Source: Deltaproteobacteria bacterium
Lineage (GTDB): Bacteria; Myxococcota_A; Polyangia; Polyangiales; Polyangiaceae
Assembly (NCBI GenBank): GCA_016218915.1
Contig: JACRCQ010000064.1
Span: 1-53,029 of the forward strand
Direction: 5' to 3'
Length of the DNA: 53,029 bases
This document shows, in pieces, positions 42,757 through 51,095 of this stretch (position 1 is the stretch's first letter; every line of letters begins with the position of its first letter). The notes under the pieces are model-generated. The model did not search any database and had not been told where the DNA came from. It saw only the letters and a program-made list of their open reading frames with translations. A program made the translations under genes and the position numbers.

Positions 42757-44067
42757 ATGCGGATCTCCATCTTTGGTAGCGGATACGTAGGCTTGGTCAC
42801 GGCCGCGGGCCTCGCTGACATGGGCCACAAAGTGCTGTGCCTCGACATCGACGAGCGTCGCATCCTCGAGCTTCGCGAAGGCAAGATCCCCTTCTTCGAG
42901 CCTGGCCTCGGCGACCTCGTCCATCGCAACATCCGCGGCGGACGGCTCGAGTTCGACCTTCACCTCGACGACGACCACCGCAAGAGCGACGCCTTCTTCA
43001 TCGCTGTCGGTACCCCGCCCAAGGAAGATGGACGCGCCGACACGTCGGCCGTGTTCGCAGTCACTGACACGATCGCCAAGGAAACCAGGCACGCTGCGAT
43101 CGTCGCGGTCAAGAGCACCGTGCCCGTGGGCACCTGCGACGCCATCCAGGAACGCCTGGACAAGTCCTGCCCCCACAAGATGAGCGTGGTGTCCAACCCC
43201 GAGTTCCTCAAGGAAGGGGCTGCCATCGACGACTGGTTCCACCCGCACCGCGTGGTGATCGGCGTGGAAGACGAGCAGACCGAGCAGCAGATGCGCGAGA
43301 TGTACCGTCCGCTGCAGCTCTCCGGCGATCGCGTGATCGCCATGAAGCGCCGCTCCAGTGAGCTCACCAAGTACGCGGCCAACACCATGCTCGCCACGCG
43401 CATCTCGTTCATGAACGAGCTTTCGCGCCTGTGCGACGCCATCGGCGCAGACATCAGCCAGGTGCGCGCCGGCATCGGCAGCGACCACCGGATCGGTCCT
43501 GCGTTCCTCTACGCCGGCCCAGGCTACGGCGGCTCGTGCTTCCCCAAGGACGTCTCAGCGCTCATCCACCTCGGACGCGACAACAACGTACCGCTCGAGG
43601 TGGCAGAGGCGGTCACCCGCGCCAACCAGGCGCAGCGTCAGTACGTGCTCGACAAGATCCTCTCGCTGTTCCCCGGCGGACTGAAGGATAAGGTCATTGC
43701 GGTATGGGGTCTTGCGTTCAAGCCCGAGACCGACGACGTCCGCGACGCTCCTGCTGGATTCATCGTGCAGCAGCTGCTGGAGCGCGGTGCGATCGTAAGG
43801 GGGCACGACCCGGAAGCTGCCACGAACTTCGCCAAGGCCTACGCGCCAGCCGGGCCGCGCATGAGCTACCATGATCGGGAGTACGAGGCGATCGACGGCG
43901 CTGATGCGCTGGTGCTCATGACCGAGTGGCGCCACTTCCGCAATCCGGACTTTGACGACATCAAGCACCGTATGCGCGGCAATGGGATTATCGATGCGCG
44001 GCTGATCTGGAGCATATTCAAGCTAGCGGACCGCGGATTCCGGTACCTGTCCATCGGTACGCGCTAA
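42757..44067 (+). CDS. ugd: UDP-glucose 6-dehydrogenase
   Basis: A 436-residue NAD-dependent enzyme that oxidises UDP-glucose to UDP-glucuronate, which could feed the uronic-acid sugar pathway of the neighbouring genes. The N-terminus is MRISIFGSGYVGLVTAAGLADMGHKV with the dinucleotide-binding GSGYVG; NPEFLKEG at about 151-158 and the catalytic Cys in GPGYGGSCFPKD (about 262-273) are present, followed by the C-terminal UDP-binding domain with KPETDDVRDAPA. The ATG at 42757 is chosen over the frame-initial GTG. The 799-aa helical protein follows 9 nt downstream. Confidence 0.95.
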   Translation: MRISIFGSGYVGLVTAAGLADMGHKVLCLDIDERRILELREGKIPFFEPGLGDLVHRNIRGGRLEFDLHLDDDHRKSDAFFIAVGTPPKEDGRADTSAVFAVTDTIAKETRHAAIVAVKSTVPVGTCDAIQERLDKSCPHKMSVVSNPEFLKEGAAIDDWFHPHRVVIGVEDEQTEQQMREMYRPLQLSGDRVIAMKRRSSELTKYAANTMLATRISFMNELSRLCDAIGADISQVRAGIGSDHRIGPAFLYAGPGYGGSCFPKDVSALIHLGRDNNVPLEVAEAVTRANQAQRQYVLDKILSLFPGGLKDKVIAVWGLAFKPETDDVRDAPAGFIVQQLLERGAIVRGHDPEAATNFAKAYAPAGPRMSYHDREYEAIDGADALVLMTEWRHFRNPDFDDIKHRMRGNGIIDARLIWSIFKLADRGFRYLSIGTR

Positions 44068-44076
44068 GAGGCAATC

Positions 44077-46476
44077 GTGGGAAAGCGCAATCGGGCCGAC
44101 CGGCGCAAAGCCAGGCAGGAGAAGGCCGTTTCGACGGGAGACACCGCTGCGATCCGAGCCTTGTGCGAGCGGAACGCGACCGTCGGAGCCAAGGCGCTCC
44201 TGCGTTGTTTGCAGAGCGATGGCCAGGCGGAGCCGAACACTGAAATGCTCGAGCTGGCCGCACGTACCGCGCAGCGCCTGCGGGCGGACTGCAACTTCGA
44301 GCTGGCTTTGGAGCTAGCCGCAGCCGGTCGAGGACGCTCCGAATCGCTGCTCCTGCAAGAGGCCGTGGCTGCGTTCGCCTGTGGGAACGACGCCCGCGTG
44401 CGCGAGCTCGCATCGCAGAGCCAGGACGTTGCGACCATGACCGCGCCCTGGCTCGCAGCGGTTGCGGGTCAACGCGTGCCCAATGCTCCGGCCGGGAGCA
44501 CCGGCATGGGGCGGGGTATCCCGGCCGTCTGCAGAACCGTCAGCTCGATGGTGCAGGGCAATGCCAGTCGCACGCGCGCAGCCCTTACTTCGCTTGGACA
44601 GCCTGAGCGCGGAAGGCTGTTCGTATCCGAGCTGCTCGGTGCCGTCGCGTTGCTGACAGCGCGCGACGCCGCCTCCATATTCCGAAGCTCTGTGCCGCTT
44701 GCGAAGAGCAAGGTGATCCGATCGCGGCCCGCTACCCGCGCTGCGCTGGCCATGACCGTGGCGCGCCGCGCACCCAGGCTTTTTCTCGACAAGTTGAGCA
44801 CAGCGATGGACCTCGGCGACGAGGCCACGCGCGACGCTGCCGTGGCTGCGTCGTGCACACTCGCGGAGGTCGATGGAGCGCAAGCACAGGTCTCCCAGAT
44901 GATCGCCCGCCTCGGCGCCGATGCATTCGATCCTTCGGAGCGGGCCAACGCGCTGCTGCACGAGGGGTTCGCATTCTGCGGCTCTGATCCGAGACGAGCG
45001 CGCACTGCGATCGATCGAGCCGTAGCTCTGGGCGCCGACATGATCGAGGCGCTGCGCGGAAGGCTCCTGTTGGAGCGCGGCAACGTGGCGCGCGAGACAG
45101 GCCCCTTTGCCACAGGCGGCAGCGAGGCGCTGCGCGCGGTGATGTCCAACGCGCTGAGCCTTGCCCAGCATCTTGAGCGCGATCCCGCTGGCGGCCCCCT
45201 GGCAGTGGCTGCGTTGATCGATGCGACCAAGGCGGCGATCGAGCTGGGGCAACGCGAGCGCACGCAGACCCTGGTGGCGCGCATGCGCGATCTGGCGGTC
45301 CGCGGCGGCTTCCTGACCGAGGCATTCGCCACGCGCATCGACGTATTCGAAGCGAGAGCCTGCCTCCACGATCTACCAGCGCGGGCCAAGGAGCTCGCAG
45401 AGAGCCTGCTCGCGCGCGACCCGCTCAACCACGATGCGTGGCACATTCAGATCGATGTCGCGACGCGCTCCGATCGCAAGGCAGCCGAGGACCTGATCCT
45501 TCGCGCAGCAGAGCTCAAGGTCTGCCAGGAGCTCATCGAAGAAGCGCGCGGGATTCGAAAAGAGCGGGGAATCTCCCAGACCTTCGTGCCCGGCCAGACG
45601 ACCGCAGGCGAGCTCGCCGCCGAGATGCGCTCGCGCCTTGCGGACGGCAAGCTTCTAGGCTCCGGCGAGAAGCTTGGTGATGATATCGAGTCCTGCCGCG
45701 CAGCGCTTGATTCCGACCATCGCACTGCGTTCGATATTGCGAGCATCATGATCCTGGGGCTCGGGGAGCAACCGAAGCTCGCCCACGCAAGGGCCATGGC
45801 TCTGCTCTCCGATCCGGCTTTGCCTCCGTCTTCGCACCACAAGCTGCTGGCTGCTGTGATCGTGGGGATGGAACCTGAAGCAGTGAGCAGGTTCGTGCAG
45901 GAGCTCGCAGCTACCGGAAAGGTGCCGTTCGCGATCGAAGCCGTGAAAATGCTTGTGGCGGATGATCAGTGCGACGCCGCGACCCAGCTCTTGGCGAAGC
46001 TCGCACGAAGGCTCTCCTCGAGCGAGCTGAGATCGCTGCAGAAGCTGATGGACGATTCCCTCGACGAAAACCCTCTCACCCTCCTACCGAACCCCGACAA
46101 GCTGATCTCTGCCGCGGACAGGCTGCTCTCGCCCGACTTCTCGCTACCGCCGTTGCTCGACGACGACGCGGGCGAGCACGAGGACGCAATGGGATTCGAG
46201 GACGAGCTCACCGAGCTGGTGCGGATGGTGAAGTCCTTTCCCGGCGGACGGGGGGCCGTGCTCGAGCAGCTTCTCAAGGTCCTCGGGATGCCGCGGTCCG
46301 CGCTCTCCGGGATGCCTGCCTCGGCGAAGCGTGCATTCGATCGGAGCATCGAAGCGCTCTTCTCTTCGGAAAACCCCAAGCTCCAGGCCCAGGCACTGTT
46401 CGATGCGCTAGGCGTTATCGGGATCGTTCCAGCCATGGGCGGGGGCCCCGCAGCGGTGGATTGGGAGGAGCTATGA
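44077..46476 (+). CDS. 799-aa helical protein of the chaperone cassette
   Basis: A 799-residue cytosolic protein I cannot assign to a family. It starts GTG at 44077, nine nt after the ugd stop, with a basic N-terminal MGKRNRADRRKARQEK. Nearly the whole length is helical: repeated LxxLL/Ala-rich pairs (for instance ELAARTAQRLRADCNFELALELAAAGRG and QLLAKLARRLSSSELRSLQKLMDD) suggest alpha-alpha superhelical repeats, as in TPR or HEAT proteins. Near the C-terminus an acidic stretch DDDAGEHEDAMGFEDELTELV appears. The stop overlaps the J-domain start (ATGA), so it is coupled to the DnaJ/GrpE/Hsp70 genes, and is best viewed as a dedicated client or co-chaperone scaffold. Confidence 0.65.
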   Translation: MGKRNRADRRKARQEKAVSTGDTAAIRALCERNATVGAKALLRCLQSDGQAEPNTEMLELAARTAQRLRADCNFELALELAAAGRGRSESLLLQEAVAAFACGNDARVRELASQSQDVATMTAPWLAAVAGQRVPNAPAGSTGMGRGIPAVCRTVSSMVQGNASRTRAALTSLGQPERGRLFVSELLGAVALLTARDAASIFRSSVPLAKSKVIRSRPATRAALAMTVARRAPRLFLDKLSTAMDLGDEATRDAAVAASCTLAEVDGAQAQVSQMIARLGADAFDPSERANALLHEGFAFCGSDPRRARTAIDRAVALGADMIEALRGRLLLERGNVARETGPFATGGSEALRAVMSNALSLAQHLERDPAGGPLAVAALIDATKAAIELGQRERTQTLVARMRDLAVRGGFLTEAFATRIDVFEARACLHDLPARAKELAESLLARDPLNHDAWHIQIDVATRSDRKAAEDLILRAAELKVCQELIEEARGIRKERGISQTFVPGQTTAGELAAEMRSRLADGKLLGSGEKLGDDIESCRAALDSDHRTAFDIASIMILGLGEQPKLAHARAMALLSDPALPPSSHHKLLAAVIVGMEPEAVSRFVQELAATGKVPFAIEAVKMLVADDQCDAATQLLAKLARRLSSSELRSLQKLMDDSLDENPLTLLPNPDKLISAADRLLSPDFSLPPLLDDDAGEHEDAMGFEDELTELVRMVKSFPGGRGAVLEQLLKVLGMPRSALSGMPASAKRAFDRSIEALFSSENPKLQAQALFDALGVIGIVPAMGGGPAAVDWEEL

Positions 46477-46847
46477 GTCTCACAAAACCCTTCCATGATG
46501 CGCGCGAGCTGCTCGGGGTCGGAATTGACGCTGACGCGACCGCGATCAAACGCGCCTGGCGAAAAGCTGCTGCCGTTCATCCGCCGGATCGCGATCCGGA
46601 TGGCTTCCGCAAGGCTCGAGATGCCTATGAGCTTCTGAGCGACCCGATTGAGCGCGCCCAGCGTCTGCTCTCCCAACCCGTTCCCTTCGTCCCGGTGCCG
46701 TCGCTCCCCGAGCTGCCGCCACCGCCGCCTGTCCACGCCCTCGCGGTCGAGCTGCTCCGTAGCATCCTGGGAAGACTTCCCGTCAGCGACCTGCGTCCGG
46801 CTCGCAAGCCCGCCCGATCCACCCAGCCGCCCGGGAAACAGCCATGA
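46473..46847 (+). CDS. Truncated J-domain co-chaperone with HPPD motif
   Basis: A 124-residue J-domain protein. The J-domain occupies residues about 7-62: FHDARELLGVGIDADATAIKRAWRKAAAVHPPDRDPDGFRKARDAYELLSDP. The Hsp70-stimulating tripeptide HPD is replaced by HPPD (36-39), one residue longer than usual, a variant also found in cyanobacterial/myxobacterial J-proteins. After the J-domain only a Pro-rich tail remains; no zinc finger or CTD. RBS GGAGGAG and an ATGA overlap with the 799-aa gene; next is GrpE-like with the same overlap. It should recruit the Hsp70 at 47483, if the HPPD variant still works. Confidence 0.85.
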   Translation: MSLTKPFHDARELLGVGIDADATAIKRAWRKAAAVHPPDRDPDGFRKARDAYELLSDPIERAQRLLSQPVPFVPVPSLPELPPPPPVHALAVELLRSILGRLPVSDLRPARKPARSTQPPGKQP

Positions 46848-47458
46848 ACGACGACTCCACCGCTTCTGGATCTGTGGGCGCCCCTGCACCCATTCTCGAA
46901 CGGCTCGAAGGGTTGCTCGCCGAGATCCGCCGTCAAGGCAGAGCGTCGATTGCCGCGCAAGCTGCAGCAGAGTCGTGCGCCGCATCGGTCGCCGCGCTGC
47001 AAGAGCAGGTCAGCGGACTGGCCGGCACCGAGCCCGAGCCAGCCAACGACCAGGCAATCGAACAGCTCGTGCGCGCGCTCATGCCTTTTGCAGACGCCAT
47101 CGATCGAATGAGCTCCCAGGCATCCAGGCTCGCAGCGTCCATCTCGCCCCCTGGACGTCTTGCGCGCATGCTCGGCGCCACCGATGCCACGGCCCCGGTG
47201 CGATCGCTCGCAGACGGGCTGACCGTCCTCGGCTCCCAGCTTGATGCGGTCCTGCGCAATGCAGGAGTCGAGATCGACCGGGAGGTCGGCGTACCTATCG
47301 ATGGGGACGCTCATCGCGTCGTGGAAGCGCGTCCTGCTCGGCCCGGCGACCAGCCCGGTACCGTGCTCGAAGTCGTCCGCCCCGGCTACTCGCTTCTCGG
47401 CAAACGCCTGAGAGAGGCCGATGTGGTCGCCGCTCGTGGCAATCCCGCACTTCCGTGA
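46844..47458 (+). CDS. GrpE-like nucleotide exchange factor
   Basis: A 204-residue divergent GrpE. The N-terminal about 70 residues are helical with ILERLEGLLAEIRRQGRASIAAQ; the GrpE-like C-terminal beta domain shows IDREVGVPIDGDAHRVVEARPARPGDQPGTVLEVVRPGYSLLGKRLREADVV, in particular GxVxEVxRPGYxLxGKxLR which is the most conserved part of the family. It releases ADP from Hsp70. Coupled to the J-domain gene by an ATGA overlap and 25 nt before the Hsp70 gene, so stoichiometric expression is expected. The long divergent N-terminus leaves dimerisation uncertain. Confidence 0.75.
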   Translation: MNDDSTASGSVGAPAPILERLEGLLAEIRRQGRASIAAQAAAESCAASVAALQEQVSGLAGTEPEPANDQAIEQLVRALMPFADAIDRMSSQASRLAASISPPGRLARMLGATDATAPVRSLADGLTVLGSQLDAVLRNAGVEIDREVGVPIDGDAHRVVEARPARPGDQPGTVLEVVRPGYSLLGKRLREADVVAARGNPALP

Positions 47459-47482
47459 CGCTCTCCAGATAGGGAATTCGCA

Positions 47483-49237
47483 ATGCAAGACAACGTCGTT
47501 GGCATCGACCTCGGAACCACCAACTCGTTGATTGGCACGATCGTCGAAGGCAAGATCAAGCTGTTCGGCGACGCGTCCGGCGGCGAGCTCATGCCTTCCG
47601 TCGTCGGGATGGACGAAGCCGGTGCGATCCTCGTGGGACGCGCCGCGCGCAATCGTCGCGTGCTCGACCCCCAGGGGACGGTTGTCTCGGTCAAGCGCCG
47701 TATGGGAACCGAAGAGCGCGTCCGCGTCGGCAAGCGCGAGCTGACTCCGCCACAGGTGTCCGCCTTGATCCTCGGTGCGCTTCTCGATCGAGCCCAGGCT
47801 GCGCTCGGAGCTCGTCCCGATCGCGCCATCATCACTGTGCCCGCGTGGTTCAACGACGCCCAGCGGGAAGCCACGCGCAACGCCGGTGAGATCGCCGGCC
47901 TTCGTGTGGAGCGCCTCGTCAACGAGCCGACCGCTGCTGCCCTGACCTACCAGACCGGCTCCGAGGAATGCGTGCTCGTCTATGACCTCGGCGGCGGCAC
48001 GTTCGATGTCTCGATCCTCGATCGCGACCAGGACTTCCTCGAGGTCAAGGCGAGCCGGGGCGACACGCAGCTCGGCGGCGACGACATCGATCGGGAGCTG
48101 TGCGAGCTGGTGCTCAAACGAATCGGCAGCGCCCGGGAGAATGTCGACCGCGATCCGCGCGCCATGACGCGCCTTGTGGAAGCGGTCGAGCGCGCCAAGA
48201 TCGCCTTGTCCGATCGCGAGGAGGTGCGCTTGTTCGACCCGTTCCTCGCAGGCGAGGGGGATCGGGCTGTGCACCTCGATCTGCCGCTGACCCGTGCGGA
48301 CGTCGAGCAAGTCGCTCGCCCGCTCGTGGAGCGGACCCTTCGCTGCATCGATGAAGCGCTTGCCGATGCAGGGACCAAGCCGAATGCCTTGTCGCGGGTT
48401 CTGCTGGTGGGCGGCTCGAGCAAGATGCCAATCGTTGCAACCATGGTATCCAAGCATCTGGGCATGCCGGTGCAAGTCGACGCTGAAGCCGATCGCGCGG
48501 TCGCGCTCGGAGCGTCGATGCTCGCAGGGCGCGCTGCAGGTGCCGAAGTGGCAGAGGTGCTGGTCGACATCACGCCGCATACTCTATCGGTCGGCGTGCT
48601 CGACTTGATGGACCTGGACTACGGCGCTCCTGAGGGTGAGGAAGATCTCGCGGCTGCACCGGTGGTGCCTCGCGACACAGTGGTGCCGGTGGAGCGTTCG
48701 CGTACGTTCTACACCACGCACGAGAACCAGGATGAAGTGAGGGTACCGGTGGTGCAGGGGGAAGGGCCACGCGTAGGCGACAACACGTGGCTCGGTCACT
48801 TGACGGTCGAGGGTTTGCCCCCTTCCCCGGCGCGCAGCCCGGTCGAAGTCGTGTTCAAGCTCGACCTGTCGGGCGTGCTCCACGCCACTGCGAAGCATGT
48901 CCCCTCGGGACGCGCAGCCACGGTCACCTTCGCAGATAGCCCGTACCGTCTCACAGCGCAGAAGCGCGGCGCTGCCCGCAAGGAGGTCGAAGAGCTACGA
49001 GCCCTCGTGCCTCAAGCTCCCGCGCCCGGCAAAGCGTCGGAATCCGAGCTGTCGCTCGCGCGCTCCATGCTTCAGAGAGCAGAGCGCGCGCTGGCCGCAT
49101 CGCCAGATGCCGAGGCGTCGATTCGCGATCGCGTCCAAGCTGCCATGAAGGAGCTGGGCGAAGCGCAATCCGCAGGCTCGGAGCGTACGCAGGAGCTGAT
49201 TGACAAGCTGTCGGATGCGTTGCTCGACATGACTTGA
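47483..49237 (+). CDS. Hsp70 chaperone (DnaK-like, divergent)
   Basis: A 584-residue Hsp70, shorter than DnaK (about 640). ATPase domain complete: phosphate-1 VVGIDLGTTNSLIG, PAWFNDAQREATRNAGEIAGLRVERLVNEPTAAAL, phosphate-2 DLGGGTFDVSILD, adenosine RVLLVGGSSKMPIV. The substrate-binding domain is recognisable (SRTFYTTHENQDEVRVPVVQGE and LGHLTVEGLPPSPARSPVEVVFKLDLSGVLHATA) but the helical lid is shortened and ends LIDKLSDALLDMT. Start ATG at 47483. Final gene of a four-gene cassette with the 799-aa protein, J-domain and GrpE-like genes, so it is probably dedicated rather than the house-keeping DnaK. Confidence 0.92.
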   Translation: MQDNVVGIDLGTTNSLIGTIVEGKIKLFGDASGGELMPSVVGMDEAGAILVGRAARNRRVLDPQGTVVSVKRRMGTEERVRVGKRELTPPQVSALILGALLDRAQAALGARPDRAIITVPAWFNDAQREATRNAGEIAGLRVERLVNEPTAAALTYQTGSEECVLVYDLGGGTFDVSILDRDQDFLEVKASRGDTQLGGDDIDRELCELVLKRIGSARENVDRDPRAMTRLVEAVERAKIALSDREEVRLFDPFLAGEGDRAVHLDLPLTRADVEQVARPLVERTLRCIDEALADAGTKPNALSRVLLVGGSSKMPIVATMVSKHLGMPVQVDAEADRAVALGASMLAGRAAGAEVAEVLVDITPHTLSVGVLDLMDLDYGAPEGEEDLAAAPVVPRDTVVPVERSRTFYTTHENQDEVRVPVVQGEGPRVGDNTWLGHLTVEGLPPSPARSPVEVVFKLDLSGVLHATAKHVPSGRAATVTFADSPYRLTAQKRGAARKEVEELRALVPQAPAPGKASESELSLARSMLQRAERALAASPDAEASIRDRVQAAMKELGEAQSAGSERTQELIDKLSDALLDMT

Positions 49238-49467
49238 TGCGTGCTTGGCAAGTCCTCGCGCAAGAACGAGTGACTCCATTCTGATCCGGGAAAACCACCC
49301 CGCACGCGCGATGCGACCGCTTGGTCGAGCGCGGCTTCGCTCTGCGTTCCCTCGATCAGATACGGCGCGCCGCTAGGGCGAATCGCAAGGGAAAGGAGCG
49401 CGGAGGTCATGCGGTTGGGCGGTGGATTCGCATGATTCGGACGGGGCGTCCATCGCTCAGGCGGCGG
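49238..49467. other. Intergenic after Hsp70, nothing recognised
   Basis: About 230 nt with no supported gene. A minus-strand frame runs through it without similarity. Boundary between the conserved block and the degenerate repeat-rich zone to the right. Confidence 0.4.
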
Positions 49468-49577
49468 CAGGTGCGACAACGCGACGGCAATGCGGGGCAC
49501 CCCTGCGCGAAACGCGGTGGCGATCGCAAACCAACGTGGCGGCGGGTGCGCAGGACGCGGTGGCAATGCGTGCACGA
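49468..49577 (+). repeat. Degenerate tandem array beside REP-like element
   Basis: Irregular units around AACGCGRYGGCRATGCG (GCGACAACGCGACGGCAATG, AACGCGGTGGCGATCGC, ACGCGGTGGCAATGCGTGCA). On the tail side of the REP-like copy at 49578, as in other loci. Confidence 0.55.
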
Positions 49578-49628
49578 AACGCGGCAGTGCCGCGTTGATC
49601 GTAGGCGCGGCAGTGCCGCGCCGCTAGC
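49578..49628 (+). repeat. REP-like double hairpin, solitary
   Basis: AACGCGGCAGTGCCGCGTTG, then GGCGCGGCAGTGCCGCGCC and GCTAGC. Loop AGT instead of GAT, head CTAG. Solitary, abutting an ATPase pseudogene. Confidence 0.85.
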
Positions 49629-49871
49629 TCGATGGACTCCGCCTCAGGCCTTCGATCGAACACCACCAATGTGCCGCGATCCTCCCCTACGCCGTGAGCC
49701 TGCGACAGATCGCCCGCAACGTCGTGCTCTTGCCAGTCTGGCGCGGAGCATGAACTACGAACCCCCCCCATGCTCGATCAACCCGGGCGCGTCGGGAAGG
49801 CGCGGCTCGGGCGGCACCATGTAATGCTGCCCTTCGATGCAAAGCCCGGCCGTGTTGAATCGTCGCGGCAT
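49629..49871 (-). pseudogene. Decayed ATP-binding protein (AAA-like), frameshifted
   Basis: On the minus strand MPRRFNTAGLCIEGQHYMVP and GLIEHG run from 49871 to an 8-G run (49769-49762), and after a frame change the next frame reads GFVVHAPRQTGKSTTLRAIC, with the Walker A motif PRQTGKST. It then meets an in-frame stop, and a further frame has EDRGTLVVFDRRPEAESIE, which looks like the C-terminal strand of the same ATPase family. The middle is missing. The N-terminal half is thus joined to a C-terminal relic next to a REP-like element at 49578-49628, which may have caused the deletion. No start or RBS is credible. Confidence 0.6.
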
Positions 49872-50037
49872 GCGGGCTGAGTCTACACCGCCAGTGTCGA
49901 CGCGGCCTCGGTGCAGTCATTCTCGAACGCGGGTGGCGACGGTGCCATGGGCGAGCCGGAGGGTGATCCGAGATACCGCGCATCGGATCGGCCGGTGAGG
50001 AGGTCGACGGTGGCCAAGCGCAACTTGGAGCACTACT

Positions 50038-50286
50038 ATGAAATCGATGCAAGCGCTCAAGGCTCATGTGAAAGGTGGTCGGCTCGTTTTGGACGAGCCC
50101 ACGGACTTGCCCGAAGGGGCCGAAGTCGACGTCGCAGTCATCGGCGATGACCTTAGCCCGGAGGAGCGGGCAGAGCTGCATGCGTCGCTCGACCGTGCGC
50201 TCGACGATTCGGACGCCGGACGCGGGGTAGATGCCTGGGAGTACCTCGAGCAATTTCGAGCCCGGCGTGAAAATCATACTGCTTGA
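50038..50286 (+). CDS. Putative antitoxin of RelE/ParE module
   Basis: An 82-residue protein. ATG at 50038 with GGAG 8 nt before; begins MKSMQALKAHVKGGRLVLDEPTDLPEGAEVDV, the N-terminal strand-turn pattern of AbrB-like/DUF104-type antitoxins, and ends with an acidic helix (RAELHASLDRALDDSDAGRGVDAWEYLEQFRARR), the usual toxin-binding part. Its stop overlaps the toxin gene by 20 nt. It should form a type II module that autoregulates its own promoter. Family assignment is by pattern. Confidence 0.75.
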   Translation: MKSMQALKAHVKGGRLVLDEPTDLPEGAEVDVAVIGDDLSPEERAELHASLDRALDDSDAGRGVDAWEYLEQFRARRENHTA

Positions 50287-50563
50287 CGAGGCTCGGCGGC
50301 AGTTGGAGGCGGAGGATGCGTGGTGGCGCATGCATCGTGATGCTCGAGATCTGCTGCTTGAGGAATTTGCGCAGGCGCTCTTGCACCTGAGCAAGTTGCC
50401 CGAGGCGGGCCAACGCTACCGGTTGTGTCGCGGCAGGCTGATTCAGCGTTGGTTGATGAGGAGAACTCACTGCCACGTGTACTACCTCTACGACAAGCAA
50501 AAGGACTCATTGGAGATCCACTCCCTGTGGGGTGCACGTCGCCGACACGGCCCGCCTTTGTAG
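50267..50563 (+). CDS. RelE/ParE-like toxin
   Basis: A 98-residue protein starting at GTG 50267 (VKIILLDEARRQLEAEDAWWRMHR). The pattern of an N-terminal strand, two helices with DLLLEEFAQALLHLSKLPEAGQRYR and a C-terminal strand RRTHCHVYYLYDKQKDSLEIHSLWGARR is that of the ParE/RelE superfamily (mRNA-cleaving or gyrase-inhibiting toxins). Overlap with the antitoxin indicates coupling. The upstream in-frame ATG at 50231 would extend the N-terminus by 12 residues; GTG gives the usual compact toxin. Confidence 0.8.
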   Translation: MKIILLDEARRQLEAEDAWWRMHRDARDLLLEEFAQALLHLSKLPEAGQRYRLCRGRLIQRWLMRRTHCHVYYLYDKQKDSLEIHSLWGARRRHGPPL

Positions 50564-50689
50564 AGGCCCCAGCCGCCGCGGAGACACGGGGGGAAGCCCG
50601 CCTCGATCCGCTGCATCGGCGGTCTCGGCCCTTCCATGGGATCCATAGCTCAATGCGCGCGCTGGGCTTGCGGGAAGCGCCGGGGCCTT

Positions 50690-50990
50690 CCTGCCGCGTG
50701 CCTCGTTCGGAGTGGCCGCAGATCAACGCAGATCTTCGCAGAGGCTGGCGCGTCGGTGGCGATGAGCCGTTGCATCGGGCATCAACCATCTCATCCCCTC
50801 TGCGGCTATCTGCGGCGGTCTGCGGGATCTGCGGCATCCCTTCCCGCGCGACTCGCCTTCCCTCACCTTGGGGGCTCACAGCCCTGAATTCAGGATCTGC
50901 ATCCGGCGAGCTCTCGAGGGTGGCGGGCGCCACTTCGTGCTGGCGGACCGCCACTCGTCGAATAGGACGGGAAGACTGCTTGCTGGAAGG
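50690..50990. repeat. Family D palindrome and duplicated 300-bp block, copy 1
   Basis: The family D palindrome lies at 50716-50840. It continues into a segment (50905-50990) whose GGTGGCGGGCGCCACTTCGT and GACCGCCACTCGTCGAATA words recur with few changes at 52259-52335. No gene is supported in 50564-51083. Confidence 0.75.
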
Positions 50991-51095
50991 CTCCGCTGCA
51001 GGCCCAGTTGATGGCGGCCGCCACGTGCGCAGGTCCGCAAGTTCGCGAGATTCCGCGGCGCGACGAGGGGCACGCTTTCCGCATTGACCACGAAA

